From Eremothecium cymbalariae DBVPG#7215 (lineage: Eukaryota > Ascomycota > Saccharomycetes > Saccharomycetales > Saccharomycetaceae): 64,000 bases of DNA. The position numbers and the translations under genes are program-made. The stretch is from assembly GCF_000235365.1 (NCBI RefSeq), contig NC_016452.1:730001-794000 (forward strand), written 5' to 3'. Below, piece after piece: positions 9,106 to 18,639 of this stretch (the stretch's first letter is position 1; every line of letters begins with the position of its first letter). The notes beneath the pieces are model-generated. The model made no database searches. It had not been told where the DNA came from and worked only from the letters and a program-made list of their open reading frames with translations.

Positions 9106-9735
9106 ATGCTACCGAGGAAAATTAGTCTATCAGAAGTTAGACGGCATACATCGGCAGATGATTGTTGGTTTATTATACACAATAAAGTTTACGACATCAC
9201 AAATTTGTTGTCGACGCATCCGGGCGGAGCTAAGACGTTGTTGAAGTACGCGGGGCGGGATGCTACGCTGCCGTTTGATGATGTAGGGCATTCTACGGAG
9301 TCGTTGGTGTATGATATGGCGCCGGGGTCGTGCCTGGGGGAGGTTGATTTGAAGCCACATGAGGGTGGTTTGTCGAGGGAGGATAGATGTTTGTTTTCGC
9401 AGTCGAAGCGGCTAGATGGGGGTGTGGATGGTAGACGACGGAACAGCTGGTTTTCTGGATGGGGTGGTGAGGGGGAGGATGTGGATGGGGATGTGAGTGT
9501 TACGGTGCAGTCGATGGGGACGCGAAGTGAGAAGCTGGATTCGGACTTTAATGACTGGTTAAAGAATGTGCTGCTACTGTTTGTGATCAGTGTTTGCTGT
9601 GTTCTGCTTCTTGTGATACGATATCAGAACCATGTGCGGCAGGTTCAGAGATTGGGTAGTGACTGGCCCTTTTCTTCTTTTACGACTTTGGACTTTACTG
9701 ATCTTCCTGTGTGGATTGATTCTATTCCTGTATGA
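9106..9735 (+). CDS. Cytochrome b5-like heme protein with C-terminal membrane segment
   Basis: The protein has 209 residues from the ATG (MLPRKISLSEV); an in-frame GTG four codons upstream is unlikely to be the start. Residues 5-83 are a cytochrome b5 domain with both axial heme ligands, His38 in HPGG and His62 in VGHS. A polar, glycine/aspartate-rich linker follows. A strong hydrophobic segment at about residues 154-171 precedes about 38 residues ending WIDSIPV. S. cerevisiae Cyb5 is shorter (about 120 residues) and its gene lies elsewhere, and I know of no S. cerevisiae gene at this syntenic position. It is most likely an ER or outer-membrane electron carrier; the partner is unknown. The gene for cytochrome b5 reductase CBR1 lies two genes away. 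Confidence 0.85.
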   Translation: MLPRKISLSEVRRHTSADDCWFIIHNKVYDITNLLSTHPGGAKTLLKYAGRDATLPFDDVGHSTESLVYDMAPGSCLGEVDLKPHEGGLSREDRCLFSQSKRLDGGVDGRRRNSWFSGWGGEGEDVDGDVSVTVQSMGTRSEKLDSDFNDWLKNVLLLFVISVCCVLLLVIRYQNHVRQVQRLGSDWPFSSFTTLDFTDLPVWIDSIPV

Positions 9736-10569
9736 AATTGAAATCGTTTGTGTTAAGTTAGTCAGCCACGCTGTCGTTTTTGCCTTAGTTTTTTTTATAT
9801 ATTTGGGACATGATGTTTTCTCATCATGCTATATGATGGAAGAGTATATTATAATATAAAAGTGGTTTTTGTTTCTTTGATGTCCTTTTATTTCAACATG
9901 CATATATTTGTCGTTCAAGGAACCTTTTTCGTCTTTTACCGTTCTCCCTTTCTTTATTTTTGTGTCTTTATATCCCCCTCCGGTGTACAGTGGACGTTAG
10001 GTATATGTAGCTAGCTGCTCGTGCGTCCTCTAATGGAGCTCTTGAGTTATATATGTATATATAGAGGGAATTTAGCCATTTTGAGCGGCTTGTTGTATCA
10101 TGTGATGTGAACCAAATTGGGTTACAGGGTCCCATTGAATGTTGGATATTTAAATGTGGCGTTATTAGTTCTTTTCCTACCACCATTCCCAAGCACTATT
10201 CCCTCAAAGCGGAAAGAGCTCAACCTCTCCTTTAATTAGATCCTCGTGAGGCATATGGAAGCTTGATGTCACGTGACGTTTGCATCGATTTGTTTGGTCA
10301 CGTGATGTTGGTTTTTGAAAAATTTCCGTATCGTTTCTTTTTTGGGGATTTCAGCGATGCTTCCAAGTGAAGTGACTCAATTGGATACTATATTATATAT
10401 TATAGTAATTAAGCCTCTTCTCTCTTGGAATTCTGATACAAGGGCTGTCGTTATCAGATATCATTTAGATCTAACTGCAGCATTCTGATCTCATCTCAGG
10501 TGGATACTTTGATCTATCTAAACATTCTGAAGGTAAAATTGATTTAATATCAAATATAAAAATTTTCCA
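9736..10569 (+). promoter_or_regulatory. HOM3 upstream region with Cbf1-type and Gcn4-type sites
   Basis: This 834-bp region holds the 3' end of the cytochrome b5-like gene and the HOM3 promoter. Two exact TCACGTGA octamers lie at 10269-10276 and 10298-10305, and an exact Gcn4 element TGACTCA lies at 10373-10379, about 195 bp before the HOM3 ATG. General amino-acid control (Gcn4) and methionine-pathway control (Cbf1) both fit aspartate kinase. Factor assignment rests on motif identity only. Confidence 0.7.
10373..10379 (+). promoter_or_regulatory. Gcn4-type element upstream of HOM3
   Basis: An exact TGACTCA heptamer lies about 190 bp upstream of the HOM3 start. HOM3 is a general-control target in S. 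cerevisiae, so this is a well-placed candidate Gcn4 site. Confidence 0.7.
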
Positions 10570-12153
10570 ATGAGGTCAATGCCATATCAGCAAACGAATT
10601 GGATAGTGCAGAAATTTGGAGGCACCAGCATTGGGAAATTCTCCATTAATATTGTAGATGAGGTTATCAAGGCTTACTCTCAGAAACTTAATAAAAAGGT
10701 TGCGGTAGTGTGTTCTGCTCGTTCATCATATGCAAAGTCAGAAGGAACCACATCTCGCTTGCTTGAGGCATGTGATTTGGCGTCGAATAATGACGAAAAT
10801 TTCAAACGAATCCTAGATTTGGTTCGTGAGGATCACATTCGTAATGCTAATGAGTTTATTGGCAAGGAGGAGATTCGTAAGCAATTGGTAGACCAAAGTG
10901 AAGACGAGTTGGACCAGGTGGAGAGGTTTTTACATGCTTCGCAAATCTTGGGGGAAGTATCTAATAGAACGATGGATTTGGTGATGTCAGCGGGGGAGAA
11001 ATTATCATGTTTGTTTATGACGGCTCTTTGTAAAGATCGTGGGGTTATGGCCAAATATATTGATTTCTCTTCTATTGTTCCTAACGATCTTCAATATGCT
11101 GATAATTCGTTGGATAACGGTTTCTATGCGTCTTTGATGCTTGCATTTAGAGAGCGTTTGTCACCAATCGTCGAGGCCACTGAGAAAGGTGAAACAGTGG
11201 TTCCTATAATAACAGGTTTTTTTGGTTTGGTGCCAATGGGACTACTAACTGGTGTAGGGCGTGGTTACACTGACTTATGTGCAGCATTAGTGGCGGTTGT
11301 ATTGAATGCGGATGAATTACAAGTATGGAAAGAAGTTGATGGTATCTTCACAGCGGACCCTAGGAAAGTGCCACAGGCCAGGTTACTTGATTCCGTTACT
11401 CCAGAAGAAGCATCAGAATTAACTTACTATGGTTCTGAAGTCATTCATCCTTTTACTATGGAACAAGTTATTAGAGCGAAAATCCCTATTCGCATCAAAA
11501 ATGTGCAGAACCCTCTTGGAGAAGGCACCGTCATTTATTCGGATACTATTGGAAAGAAAGGTGAGGCAACTCCTCCACATCCTCCTGTAGCCGTTTCTTC
11601 TTCCTTTTTTGAACACAGAAAGAGAGGCGCTACAGCTATCACAACTAAGAGTAATATTGTGGTACTGAATATCCATTCTAATAAGAAAACTTTATCTCAT
11701 GGGTTTTTGGCACAGATATTTACAATTTTAGACAAGTACAAATTGGTTGTAGATTTGATTTCCACTAGTGAGGTCCATGTTTCAATGGCTTTACCAGTTC
11801 CAGACCTTGAATCCGCCAAAAACTTGAGAAAGTCGGTAGAAGAGCTTAAAAAACTTGGTAGCGTTGATGTTACAAAGAAGATGGCTATCGTATCTCTTGT
11901 CGGTAAACAGATGAAACAGTTTATCGGTATTGCAGGTACGATGTTCACCACTTTGGCAGAACAGAATATCAACATCGAGATGATTTCGCAAGGTGCCAAT
12001 GAGATCAATATATCATGTGTTATAGATGAAACTAATAGTGTTCGAGCACTTCAGTCAATCCACGCTAAGTTACTGGAGCCACAGGCTGCTCAAGCGACTG
12101 AATCTGCCACCGAAGATAAACTAGAACAAATTAGGCAATTAAGTTTCGCTTAA
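10570..12153 (+). CDS. HOM3: Aspartate kinase
   Basis: The protein has 527 residues, as in S. cerevisiae. It phosphorylates aspartate in the first step of the threonine/methionine/homoserine pathway and is feedback-inhibited by threonine. The amino-acid kinase domain begins with WIVQKFGGTS at residue 11. Other kinase blocks are GRGYTDLCAAL near residue 240 and the ADPRK/TYYGSEVIHPF blocks near 260-300. Two C-terminal ACT modules follow (about 350-510), the second containing QGANEINISCVID. HOM3 is YER052C and lies here between an AGE2-side gene and CBR1, again mixing YER and YIL neighbours. The frame is intact. Confidence 0.98.
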   Translation: MRSMPYQQTNWIVQKFGGTSIGKFSINIVDEVIKAYSQKLNKKVAVVCSARSSYAKSEGTTSRLLEACDLASNNDENFKRILDLVREDHIRNANEFIGKEEIRKQLVDQSEDELDQVERFLHASQILGEVSNRTMDLVMSAGEKLSCLFMTALCKDRGVMAKYIDFSSIVPNDLQYADNSLDNGFYASLMLAFRERLSPIVEATEKGETVVPIITGFFGLVPMGLLTGVGRGYTDLCAALVAVVLNADELQVWKEVDGIFTADPRKVPQARLLDSVTPEEASELTYYGSEVIHPFTMEQVIRAKIPIRIKNVQNPLGEGTVIYSDTIGKKGEATPPHPPVAVSSSFFEHRKRGATAITTKSNIVVLNIHSNKKTLSHGFLAQIFTILDKYKLVVDLISTSEVHVSMALPVPDLESAKNLRKSVEELKKLGSVDVTKKMAIVSLVGKQMKQFIGIAGTMFTTLAEQNINIEMISQGANEINISCVIDETNSVRALQSIHAKLLEPQAAQATESATEDKLEQIRQLSFA

Positions 12154-12324
12154 TATTTTTTATTGTTTCTTTGGAACGCTATATGTCCGCCCATCATGTA
12201 TAGGCCTTTTTGTAATATATTACTACTTTTATGGCAGAAGGTAGAAATGCACATATAACACCAAGATATTATATATAAAATACTCATAATCTATTTCCAT
12301 TAATGAAGTAATATTTTTGTTTCT

Positions 12325-13191
12325 TCAAAAGACGAATACTTGATCGCCCATTTTAGAGATCGGCTTGGCCTTTTGTAAACCTAAAGACACTGCACTTCTC
12401 TTAACTGAGGAGACCATTGGCGGTGGCCCACAGATCAACAATTGACTAGATATGTCAGGACTTGGTAAATGTTCAACCATAATAGCAGGCGTTATATACC
12501 CTACTTTGCCTTCCCATTTTTCCCCATCAGATACTTTGTCTACAAGGTATAAGATGTTAAACTGTTCGGGCTTAGCCTTAACCATTGCATCTAACTCAGC
12601 CTTCAAGAGAATATCATCCTTCGTCTGGTTACCATATAGAAGGAAAACTTGAGTCTTGTCATTATCATTATTAAAGATTGCCTTCATGATCTGATACATC
12701 GGTGAAATGCCTGTCCCACCAGCAACCATCCCAATCTTTTTGTACATGTTAGGCTTATAGTTATAAAACCCTTTTGGGCCTCTAACCCTGATCTTATCTC
12801 CTATAGACAAACCAGCAACCATTTTCGAAATATTCCCTTCCGGATAAGATTTAATCAAAATTTCAAAGTAACCAATTGCATCCGAATCCAACGAAGTGGG
12901 CGTATACGATCTCAGAACCTCCTTGTCGTTAATCACACCAGAAATAGAAATATGTTGACCAATTGGTAATCCAAGAACATCATCAGCCTTTGGTAACCCA
13001 AACCTGTATATAGCCGTATTATGCGTAATAGCTGTCTTAGCTATTAATGGAAATTCCTGCCATTCTTTATTTAACACACCTGCTTTTTTCATTTCTGTTG
13101 ATGGCTCTGCAATAATAAATTTCCTTAACACATATGTAGTGACTAAAATTATGCCAACGGCTACGACAACTAAAATATTTGGCATCGCCAT
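12325..13191 (-). CDS. CBR1: NADH-cytochrome b5 reductase
   Basis: The protein has 288 residues. An N-terminal membrane anchor (about residues 4-22) is followed by the ferredoxin-reductase fold. The FAD-binding RSYT lies at 94-97, the GGTGISP nucleotide motif at 158-164 and CGPPPM, the NADH-site motif, at 254-259; the C terminus is VFVF as in the family. Cbr1 passes electrons from NADH to cytochrome b5 at the ER and mitochondrial outer membrane for sterol and fatty-acid desaturation and diphthamide synthesis. It converges on HOM3 with 170 bp between stops. It corresponds to YIL043C. Confidence 0.96.
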   Translation of the reverse strand: MAMPNILVVVAVGIILVTTYVLRKFIIAEPSTEMKKAGVLNKEWQEFPLIAKTAITHNTAIYRFGLPKADDVLGLPIGQHISISGVINDKEVLRSYTPTSLDSDAIGYFEILIKSYPEGNISKMVAGLSIGDKIRVRGPKGFYNYKPNMYKKIGMVAGGTGISPMYQIMKAIFNNDNDKTQVFLLYGNQTKDDILLKAELDAMVKAKPEQFNILYLVDKVSDGEKWEGKVGYITPAIMVEHLPSPDISSQLLICGPPPMVSSVKRSAVSLGLQKAKPISKMGDQVFVF

Positions 13192-13420
13192 GTTTTTCTG
13201 GTTATTGATTGCTTAATGAGGACCGGATAGGGCTTGGAAAAGAAAAATGATAGAAAGATTCAATTGAATTGCCTCTTCTCTTTTCAATTTTATCTGTATG
13301 AGATCGAGATCAGAATCAAAATGTAGAAAAAAAGCGCTTTAAACTGATGATGTCGTGGAACGTTGAGAATGACAATCCAACACATTAAGAGATTAATACA
13401 GCAATGGAGGGTTGTATTAC

Positions 13421-14842
13421 TTAGCAACGGCGGTAGGACGTTGATTCATCGTTAGAAGTTAATCTGGTAAGCTTTTCTAGGTTGCTTAACATGATTGACT
13501 TTGAATGGTACTTCATGGGTTTGTATTTTATCTTGGAATCTTTCAAATAATCCAACAAACATGTAATATGTTGAAGGCCAGTACGTTTAATTCTTATGCC
13601 TGGATCGGCTAAAATCCACTCACATGTCAAACCCATTACAATATCGAATTTGGGGAATGTAAACCTTTTTGATACCTTAGTCTCTTGTTCTATTTTGACA
13701 ATTTGAAGATGAGTTGATAAATCACGCAACGAAAGGAAATTGCCACCCACAATAAAAGAATCTTCTGGAGTATATACAGCATGTATAAATCCACAGGGAA
13801 TTAGAAATAGATCTCCAGCTTTTAAGTTGAAGGCCAAGCCTTGCTCTAAGTTGTTTCCAAGAAATATGAAAGGTTGGTTGTCATCGTCACACCACTCCTT
13901 ATATCTCTTTAAATTATACTCTGTAGGAGGGAACAGCAGGAATTTTTTAGCTCCCTTTACTATGCTGTAATAAACACTTGTTCCTGCAAAATCCAAATGA
14001 AAGTCTGTATATGCATTTCCTACTGACATGAGGATGTATTTCTTAACTTTGGGCTTCTCGCCAACATCCTGTGGCGTCGGATCCGGCCAGACCAAATCCA
14101 CAAGATCGTTATCTTCAACAGCTTGCGGCCTCTTGAGATCTGTTAAAAAATTTGGTACATGACTGATCTCTAACGATATCACATTACGAATTCTATCTCG
14201 ATCGTCTGGATTCGTATGTGTGTAATAATCGTTCCATTGTTTCATCGTCCAACGTTCGTTCTGCTGACTCTGAACATCCATCACATCTAGTGTATGATCC
14301 TCCCCAAGGATCTTCGTCAGCTGCGCTACATCAATATCAGGTACCCTTATGCCAGAATTCTGCGGGTCAACCACTCTCTTCGGCGAACTGATACGATTGA
14401 ATTCTCTGTGAAGCTGCTGACTCGTAATAATCCCATCGGTACACTCCCATTTTTGGAAACAATCTAAAAATGGCTCAATATGTGGGTGCTGATGCTTCAA
14501 CCTCTTGTCTTGACCTTCATTCAACGCAATGTAATCAAGCTGCTCTCGAGCCCTCAACCTATACCGCTGCAGCTTCCGTTCCTGCCCCATCCCTTTGGCC
14601 TTCCCCCTCGCTGCCACCGCCTTCTTTGGTCTCCCCTTTACCGCTAGCTTAGCCTCTGCTTTGCCATGCTTGTAACATATAAACTGTAAAATCTGCGATG
14701 ATTTCGTAGGGTACGAACCACTACTGATGTACTCAATTGGCACACATTTTACATGAACCCACTGTGGACATTCATCACACTGTACCCATAACTCATAATC
14801 TTTCCGATCGTCGCAATAAACACAATGTTCACTACTCGTCAT
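13421..14842 (-). CDS. JHD1: JmjC histone demethylase Jhd1
   Basis: The protein has 473 residues (S. cerevisiae about 492). An N-terminal PHD finger has the full ligand set Cys7, Cys10, Cys22, Cys25, His30, Cys33, Cys56 and His59. The JmjC domain has the iron ligands His282, Asp284 (FHLDFAGT) and His354 (GFIHAVYTP), so it should be catalytically competent. The family (KDM2-like) removes mono- and dimethyl marks from histone H3 Lys36 using iron and 2-oxoglutarate. It corresponds to YER051W and faces divergently to ULP2. Confidence 0.95.
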   Translation of the reverse strand: MTSSEHCVYCDDRKDYELWVQCDECPQWVHVKCVPIEYISSGSYPTKSSQILQFICYKHGKAEAKLAVKGRPKKAVAARGKAKGMGQERKLQRYRLRAREQLDYIALNEGQDKRLKHQHPHIEPFLDCFQKWECTDGIITSQQLHREFNRISSPKRVVDPQNSGIRVPDIDVAQLTKILGEDHTLDVMDVQSQQNERWTMKQWNDYYTHTNPDDRDRIRNVISLEISHVPNFLTDLKRPQAVEDNDLVDLVWPDPTPQDVGEKPKVKKYILMSVGNAYTDFHLDFAGTSVYYSIVKGAKKFLLFPPTEYNLKRYKEWCDDDNQPFIFLGNNLEQGLAFNLKAGDLFLIPCGFIHAVYTPEDSFIVGGNFLSLRDLSTHLQIVKIEQETKVSKRFTFPKFDIVMGLTCEWILADPGIRIKRTGLQHITCLLDYLKDSKIKYKPMKYHSKSIMLSNLEKLTRLTSNDESTSYRRC

Positions 14843-15321
14843 TTCGACCTCAAACTACTTCTTATTCTATCTCTTCTCTAGCCTATACTTGTATGCACTA
14901 CTGGCACACCCGTTTTCAGTACTGTACAAAGGTTAGAGAGGAGATAGGTAATCACTCTCCCTTTGTAGAGCGCAAAAGAATTCGATACAAAAGAGGCAAG
15001 CCCAGGCCCAACTATATCAAAACGGTGATTACACATGCCCTGAAGTCCAGGTAGCTCAATGTCACCAGAAGATGCCTACTATATGCTTGAACTACGTTTC
15101 TGAATGTTGATTTTAGAATGGTTATAAACCCATACATTGCTTTCCTATATGTAAAACTAAAAACCAGTTTAAAGCGCGAAAGATGGTAATAATAACAATA
15201 GTAGTTAAGATTATTAGGGAGAATAAGATAGTTATAGCATAGGTTAGTGCTGCTTTAGAGGCCAAGATTTGAGTTTCTCGAGAGTGATAGATATTGTATA
15301 CTTCTCTGGTTACTTTGCGGT
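14843..15321. promoter_or_regulatory. JHD1-ULP2 divergent intergenic region
   Basis: This 479-bp region carries both promoters. It is AT-rich from about 15110 to 15260. I see no named site or extra gene. Confidence 0.4.
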
Positions 15322-18300
15322 ATGAACAGGCACAAGAGGGCTGGCCTTACGCCGATGAATACATTGGTAACACATTCGAGGGAAAGTAAAGGGCCAACAC
15401 GGCATACAGGGGATCGTTACCAACTTGAACGACAGAAGCATGTTAGTAAGGTTTCTGAGGGGGTTATTCGTGCTGTGGAGCTTTCAGAATGCATACCGCC
15501 TTCGAAAAAATATAAGTTGTCACCTTCACCTGGTTTGATGCAAGGCGCTGCTGCTGCTACTTCTAGCTCTAATGGGTTGTTGCCGTCAGCAGAAAGCGAT
15601 CTGGGTAATTTGGCCGATGCTGGTAAATATGCGACTGAGCGGATAGTTGGATATTTAGAGTTATTTGATGATAGCGGTGATTTGTATGTTATTGAGAATG
15701 TCCTGTTGGAAATATCGTTTGGGAATGGGTCGAAGGAGATGATGTTTTGTGATTTGAAGAGCGTGGGAGATATGAATGTCATGCTTTCTTTGAATCTTTT
15801 GAAGGATGTGCGTATGTTCTACTTTGATATGCATACCACATGTGTGGGGCTCCAGCTGGTGACGGATTTTTATCTGAATGTTGATGATGGCAAAGTGCTT
15901 GCTAAGATGATTATTTGGGGTAACAACGGGGACAAATCTGAAGTTAGATTGATTGGGATTGAAGATAGAATCAAGAAGGCAGGGTTTAAAATAAGTAACA
16001 CAGGGAGCAAGAGAATAATTGAGGAATCCATGAAACAGGATTTAGTTAGCAGAGTGGTGAGACAGAAAACAGATAAAGGAATTGCTTTGTTAGGCAAGAC
16101 TCTAAAGTCTTTGAATAACACAAAAGGCCTGAAGAAAAAGTATGGCAAGTCAGGGCAGGTTATAAATCTTCCTGGGAATGCTATGCCAGTAGAATCATCA
16201 GACAGTGATACGTCTCCTGGTAAAGGAATTGCATCAAACTCATTTTACGGCTCTGTAAAAACATCTCCATTGAAATCAAAAATATCAGAACATACTTATT
16301 CCAGTTTGAGGAAATCATCGAGACTATTGGAAATGGAAACCGAAAGCCATTTATTGTTAGATGATGACGATTTGCATGAAGTCCCAGAAGTGTTTAAACC
16401 TAGTTTGCACTACTTATTTGGCGATGATACAAAGTATTCAGTTACCAACCAAGATTTTAAGTGCTTGTACAATCATGATTGGATCAATGACACCATTTTA
16501 GACTTTTTTGTGAAATACTACGTTGAACAAGCGATTTCTACACAAAGCGTGGAAAAGGAAGAAGTTTTTATACTATCTTCATTTTTTTACACTAAATTAG
16601 TCAGTAACTTGGAAAATTGTTATTTAAATGTTAAGAAGTGGGTAACCAACTCAAATCTAATGGAACGAAAGTACGTCGTAATTCCTATCAATGTCAACTT
16701 TCATTGGTTTGGTTGTATCATAACAAATTTGCATAAAGTACTTCGGTTTTTTAAAAAAGGATACTATTCTCGGTGGGTAGAGCAGGCCAATTCAAATTCT
16801 AACTTTCCAGAACATGAAGAAGTGAATTTCCCAATGGTATCGATCTTAGTTTATGACTCTCTACGACAGACACATTCACGTGAAGTGGATCCGATCAAAA
16901 TGTTTTTGATTGCCTATGTTAAAGACAAATATGGATTTGAGATCCCAAGGATGCAGATTAGGATGAAGATGTGCACTGTACCACAGCAACCTAATATGAG
17001 TGATTGTGGTGTTCACCTTATCTTAAACACCAAAAAGTTTTTTGAGAATCCGAAAAAAGCTATAGCATTATGGTTTCAAAAACCTTCATTACTCCTAACC
17101 AAAGAAATAAACTCTTACTTTGATAAAAAACAACGTAAATCTGCCAGAAAGGAGCTAAGACAGGTTTTATGGAATTTACAACAGGAACAAATTGAACACA
17201 ATGGTACATCTAATGACTCTGATATTTCTGGTGATTGTGCCGATCATAGTGACATAGAGATTATTGAAAAAGTTGATGAAATCGAAACTCAAACTCAGGA
17301 TGTCGACCACAAGGAAGGCTCCATGGAAGGAATGGAATGCTCATCTGAGTACAATATTATTTCTGGCGAACAGTTTGTTAAACTGGAATTAGTTCAAACT
17401 GATGGAAGTTCCTTGTTAAGGGAGCGCCCAGAAATATCCAGTGGCTCTGAAGATAGAATGAGTATTTCTCCAGAATCTAATGTTATGATTTATAGAAATG
17501 ACGAAAATCAGAGACACTATGTTGCTCATTCATCCTCTGTGGTCCGAGAGCCTAACAATAGGCGCCATTTGAGCAGCAGCCCCGAACGCATCGATACGGT
17601 CGCTAAAGAAACAGGTGTCAGTTCTGTATTTTTTCAAGAAAAAGTTACTAGAGATACGATTACTGAAAAAGAGTCTAAAAAGAAGCAATATGATGATGTT
17701 GATGCAAAGAAACCGCACGCTTTATTGGAAGGGGTGGGCAATAAAAAAAGATTTGGCTCATTGGGATTGCGTCACAGCGTCATCTCTCCGCTTTCAGAAG
17801 TTGATGAATACCATGAGGATTCAATCAATCAAGAAATAGCCAAATTTAAAGCTGTTTCAATAGCCAGCACTTTACAAAGACCGAATAGGCGTAATATTCG
17901 AAGAGTTGATTTTGATCCAGGGCCAACACGGGTGGTGAATCAAGGTGATAATGATAATAATGATGATTACGACGGTGATGATGGTGATGATGTTGATTCT
18001 GAATCAGAAGAATTAAATTTATTAGAGCAAGCGGTAGATACTACTGCATATTTAAAAAACGAGCTTGATAAAGAACTAGCTCAAGATTCATCTGATATAC
18101 ATATTTCAGTTCCCCGTATGAATATTAAAACACCTAAACCGAATAATGATATTAGTGATGCTAACCCCAAAAAAATAAAAAGCAGGGAACTTATTGAATT
18201 GGAAGATGTGAAAGAGCTATCCAGCACGGTTTTGGGCGGATCATCTAAAACAAAAGGCCCAACTTCGAGCAGCAAACATATTACGTCATCAACTTCCGAA

Positions 18301-18402
18301 CATGAGTATATTGAGGTGCAAGATCTGACTGGTGATAGCCTTTCTATGCGTTTCACTAGGGGAAAATTAGGCTTTCAGAGAAAAACGGAAGGAAACCAGT
18401 GA
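15322..18402 (+). CDS. ULP2: SUMO-specific protease Ulp2
   Basis: The protein has 1026 residues (S. cerevisiae 1034). The central C48 cysteine-protease domain spans about residues 380-590. The catalytic set is visible: His461 (NFHWFGC), Asp512 (LVYDSLR), the oxyanion Gln556 and Cys562 (NMSDCGVHL). Long N- and C-terminal flanks are acidic and serine-rich. Short hydrophobic-acidic runs such as IEIIEKVD and YIEVQDLTG are possible SUMO-interacting motifs. Ulp2 trims poly-SUMO chains in the nucleus. It is YIL031W, so synteny jumps here from the YIL043-047 block to the YIL023-031 block. Confidence 0.96.
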   Translation: MNRHKRAGLTPMNTLVTHSRESKGPTRHTGDRYQLERQKHVSKVSEGVIRAVELSECIPPSKKYKLSPSPGLMQGAAAATSSSNGLLPSAESDLGNLADAGKYATERIVGYLELFDDSGDLYVIENVLLEISFGNGSKEMMFCDLKSVGDMNVMLSLNLLKDVRMFYFDMHTTCVGLQLVTDFYLNVDDGKVLAKMIIWGNNGDKSEVRLIGIEDRIKKAGFKISNTGSKRIIEESMKQDLVSRVVRQKTDKGIALLGKTLKSLNNTKGLKKKYGKSGQVINLPGNAMPVESSDSDTSPGKGIASNSFYGSVKTSPLKSKISEHTYSSLRKSSRLLEMETESHLLLDDDDLHEVPEVFKPSLHYLFGDDTKYSVTNQDFKCLYNHDWINDTILDFFVKYYVEQAISTQSVEKEEVFILSSFFYTKLVSNLENCYLNVKKWVTNSNLMERKYVVIPINVNFHWFGCIITNLHKVLRFFKKGYYSRWVEQANSNSNFPEHEEVNFPMVSILVYDSLRQTHSREVDPIKMFLIAYVKDKYGFEIPRMQIRMKMCTVPQQPNMSDCGVHLILNTKKFFENPKKAIALWFQKPSLLLTKEINSYFDKKQRKSARKELRQVLWNLQQEQIEHNGTSNDSDISGDCADHSDIEIIEKVDEIETQTQDVDHKEGSMEGMECSSEYNIISGEQFVKLELVQTDGSSLLRERPEISSGSEDRMSISPESNVMIYRNDENQRHYVAHSSSVVREPNNRRHLSSSPERIDTVAKETGVSSVFFQEKVTRDTITEKESKKKQYDDVDAKKPHALLEGVGNKKRFGSLGLRHSVISPLSEVDEYHEDSINQEIAKFKAVSIASTLQRPNRRNIRRVDFDPGPTRVVNQGDNDNNDDYDGDDGDDVDSESEELNLLEQAVDTTAYLKNELDKELAQDSSDIHISVPRMNIKTPKPNNDISDANPKKIKSRELIELEDVKELSSTVLGGSSKTKGPTSSSKHITSSTSEHEYIEVQDLTGDSLSMRFTRGKLGFQRKTEGNQ

Positions 18403-18639
18403 TAGGAGTCCAGAAGTTCAATCGGGGCTTTCATACCTGCAGCTCGGTATTCATCGCTTTTTGTAATTATTGAATACCACTTTTATAGACTCATGTCGGC
18501 ACCCTATCTGGTGGCGATAAATAAATTTACTTATCGCATGCATTTAATCAACTACGACTCTAAAGGATGTAACTGATACAGTATATCAATATTAACAAAG
18601 GTAATAATAACACTATAGTTTTTAAACCACAGGAAGTCT

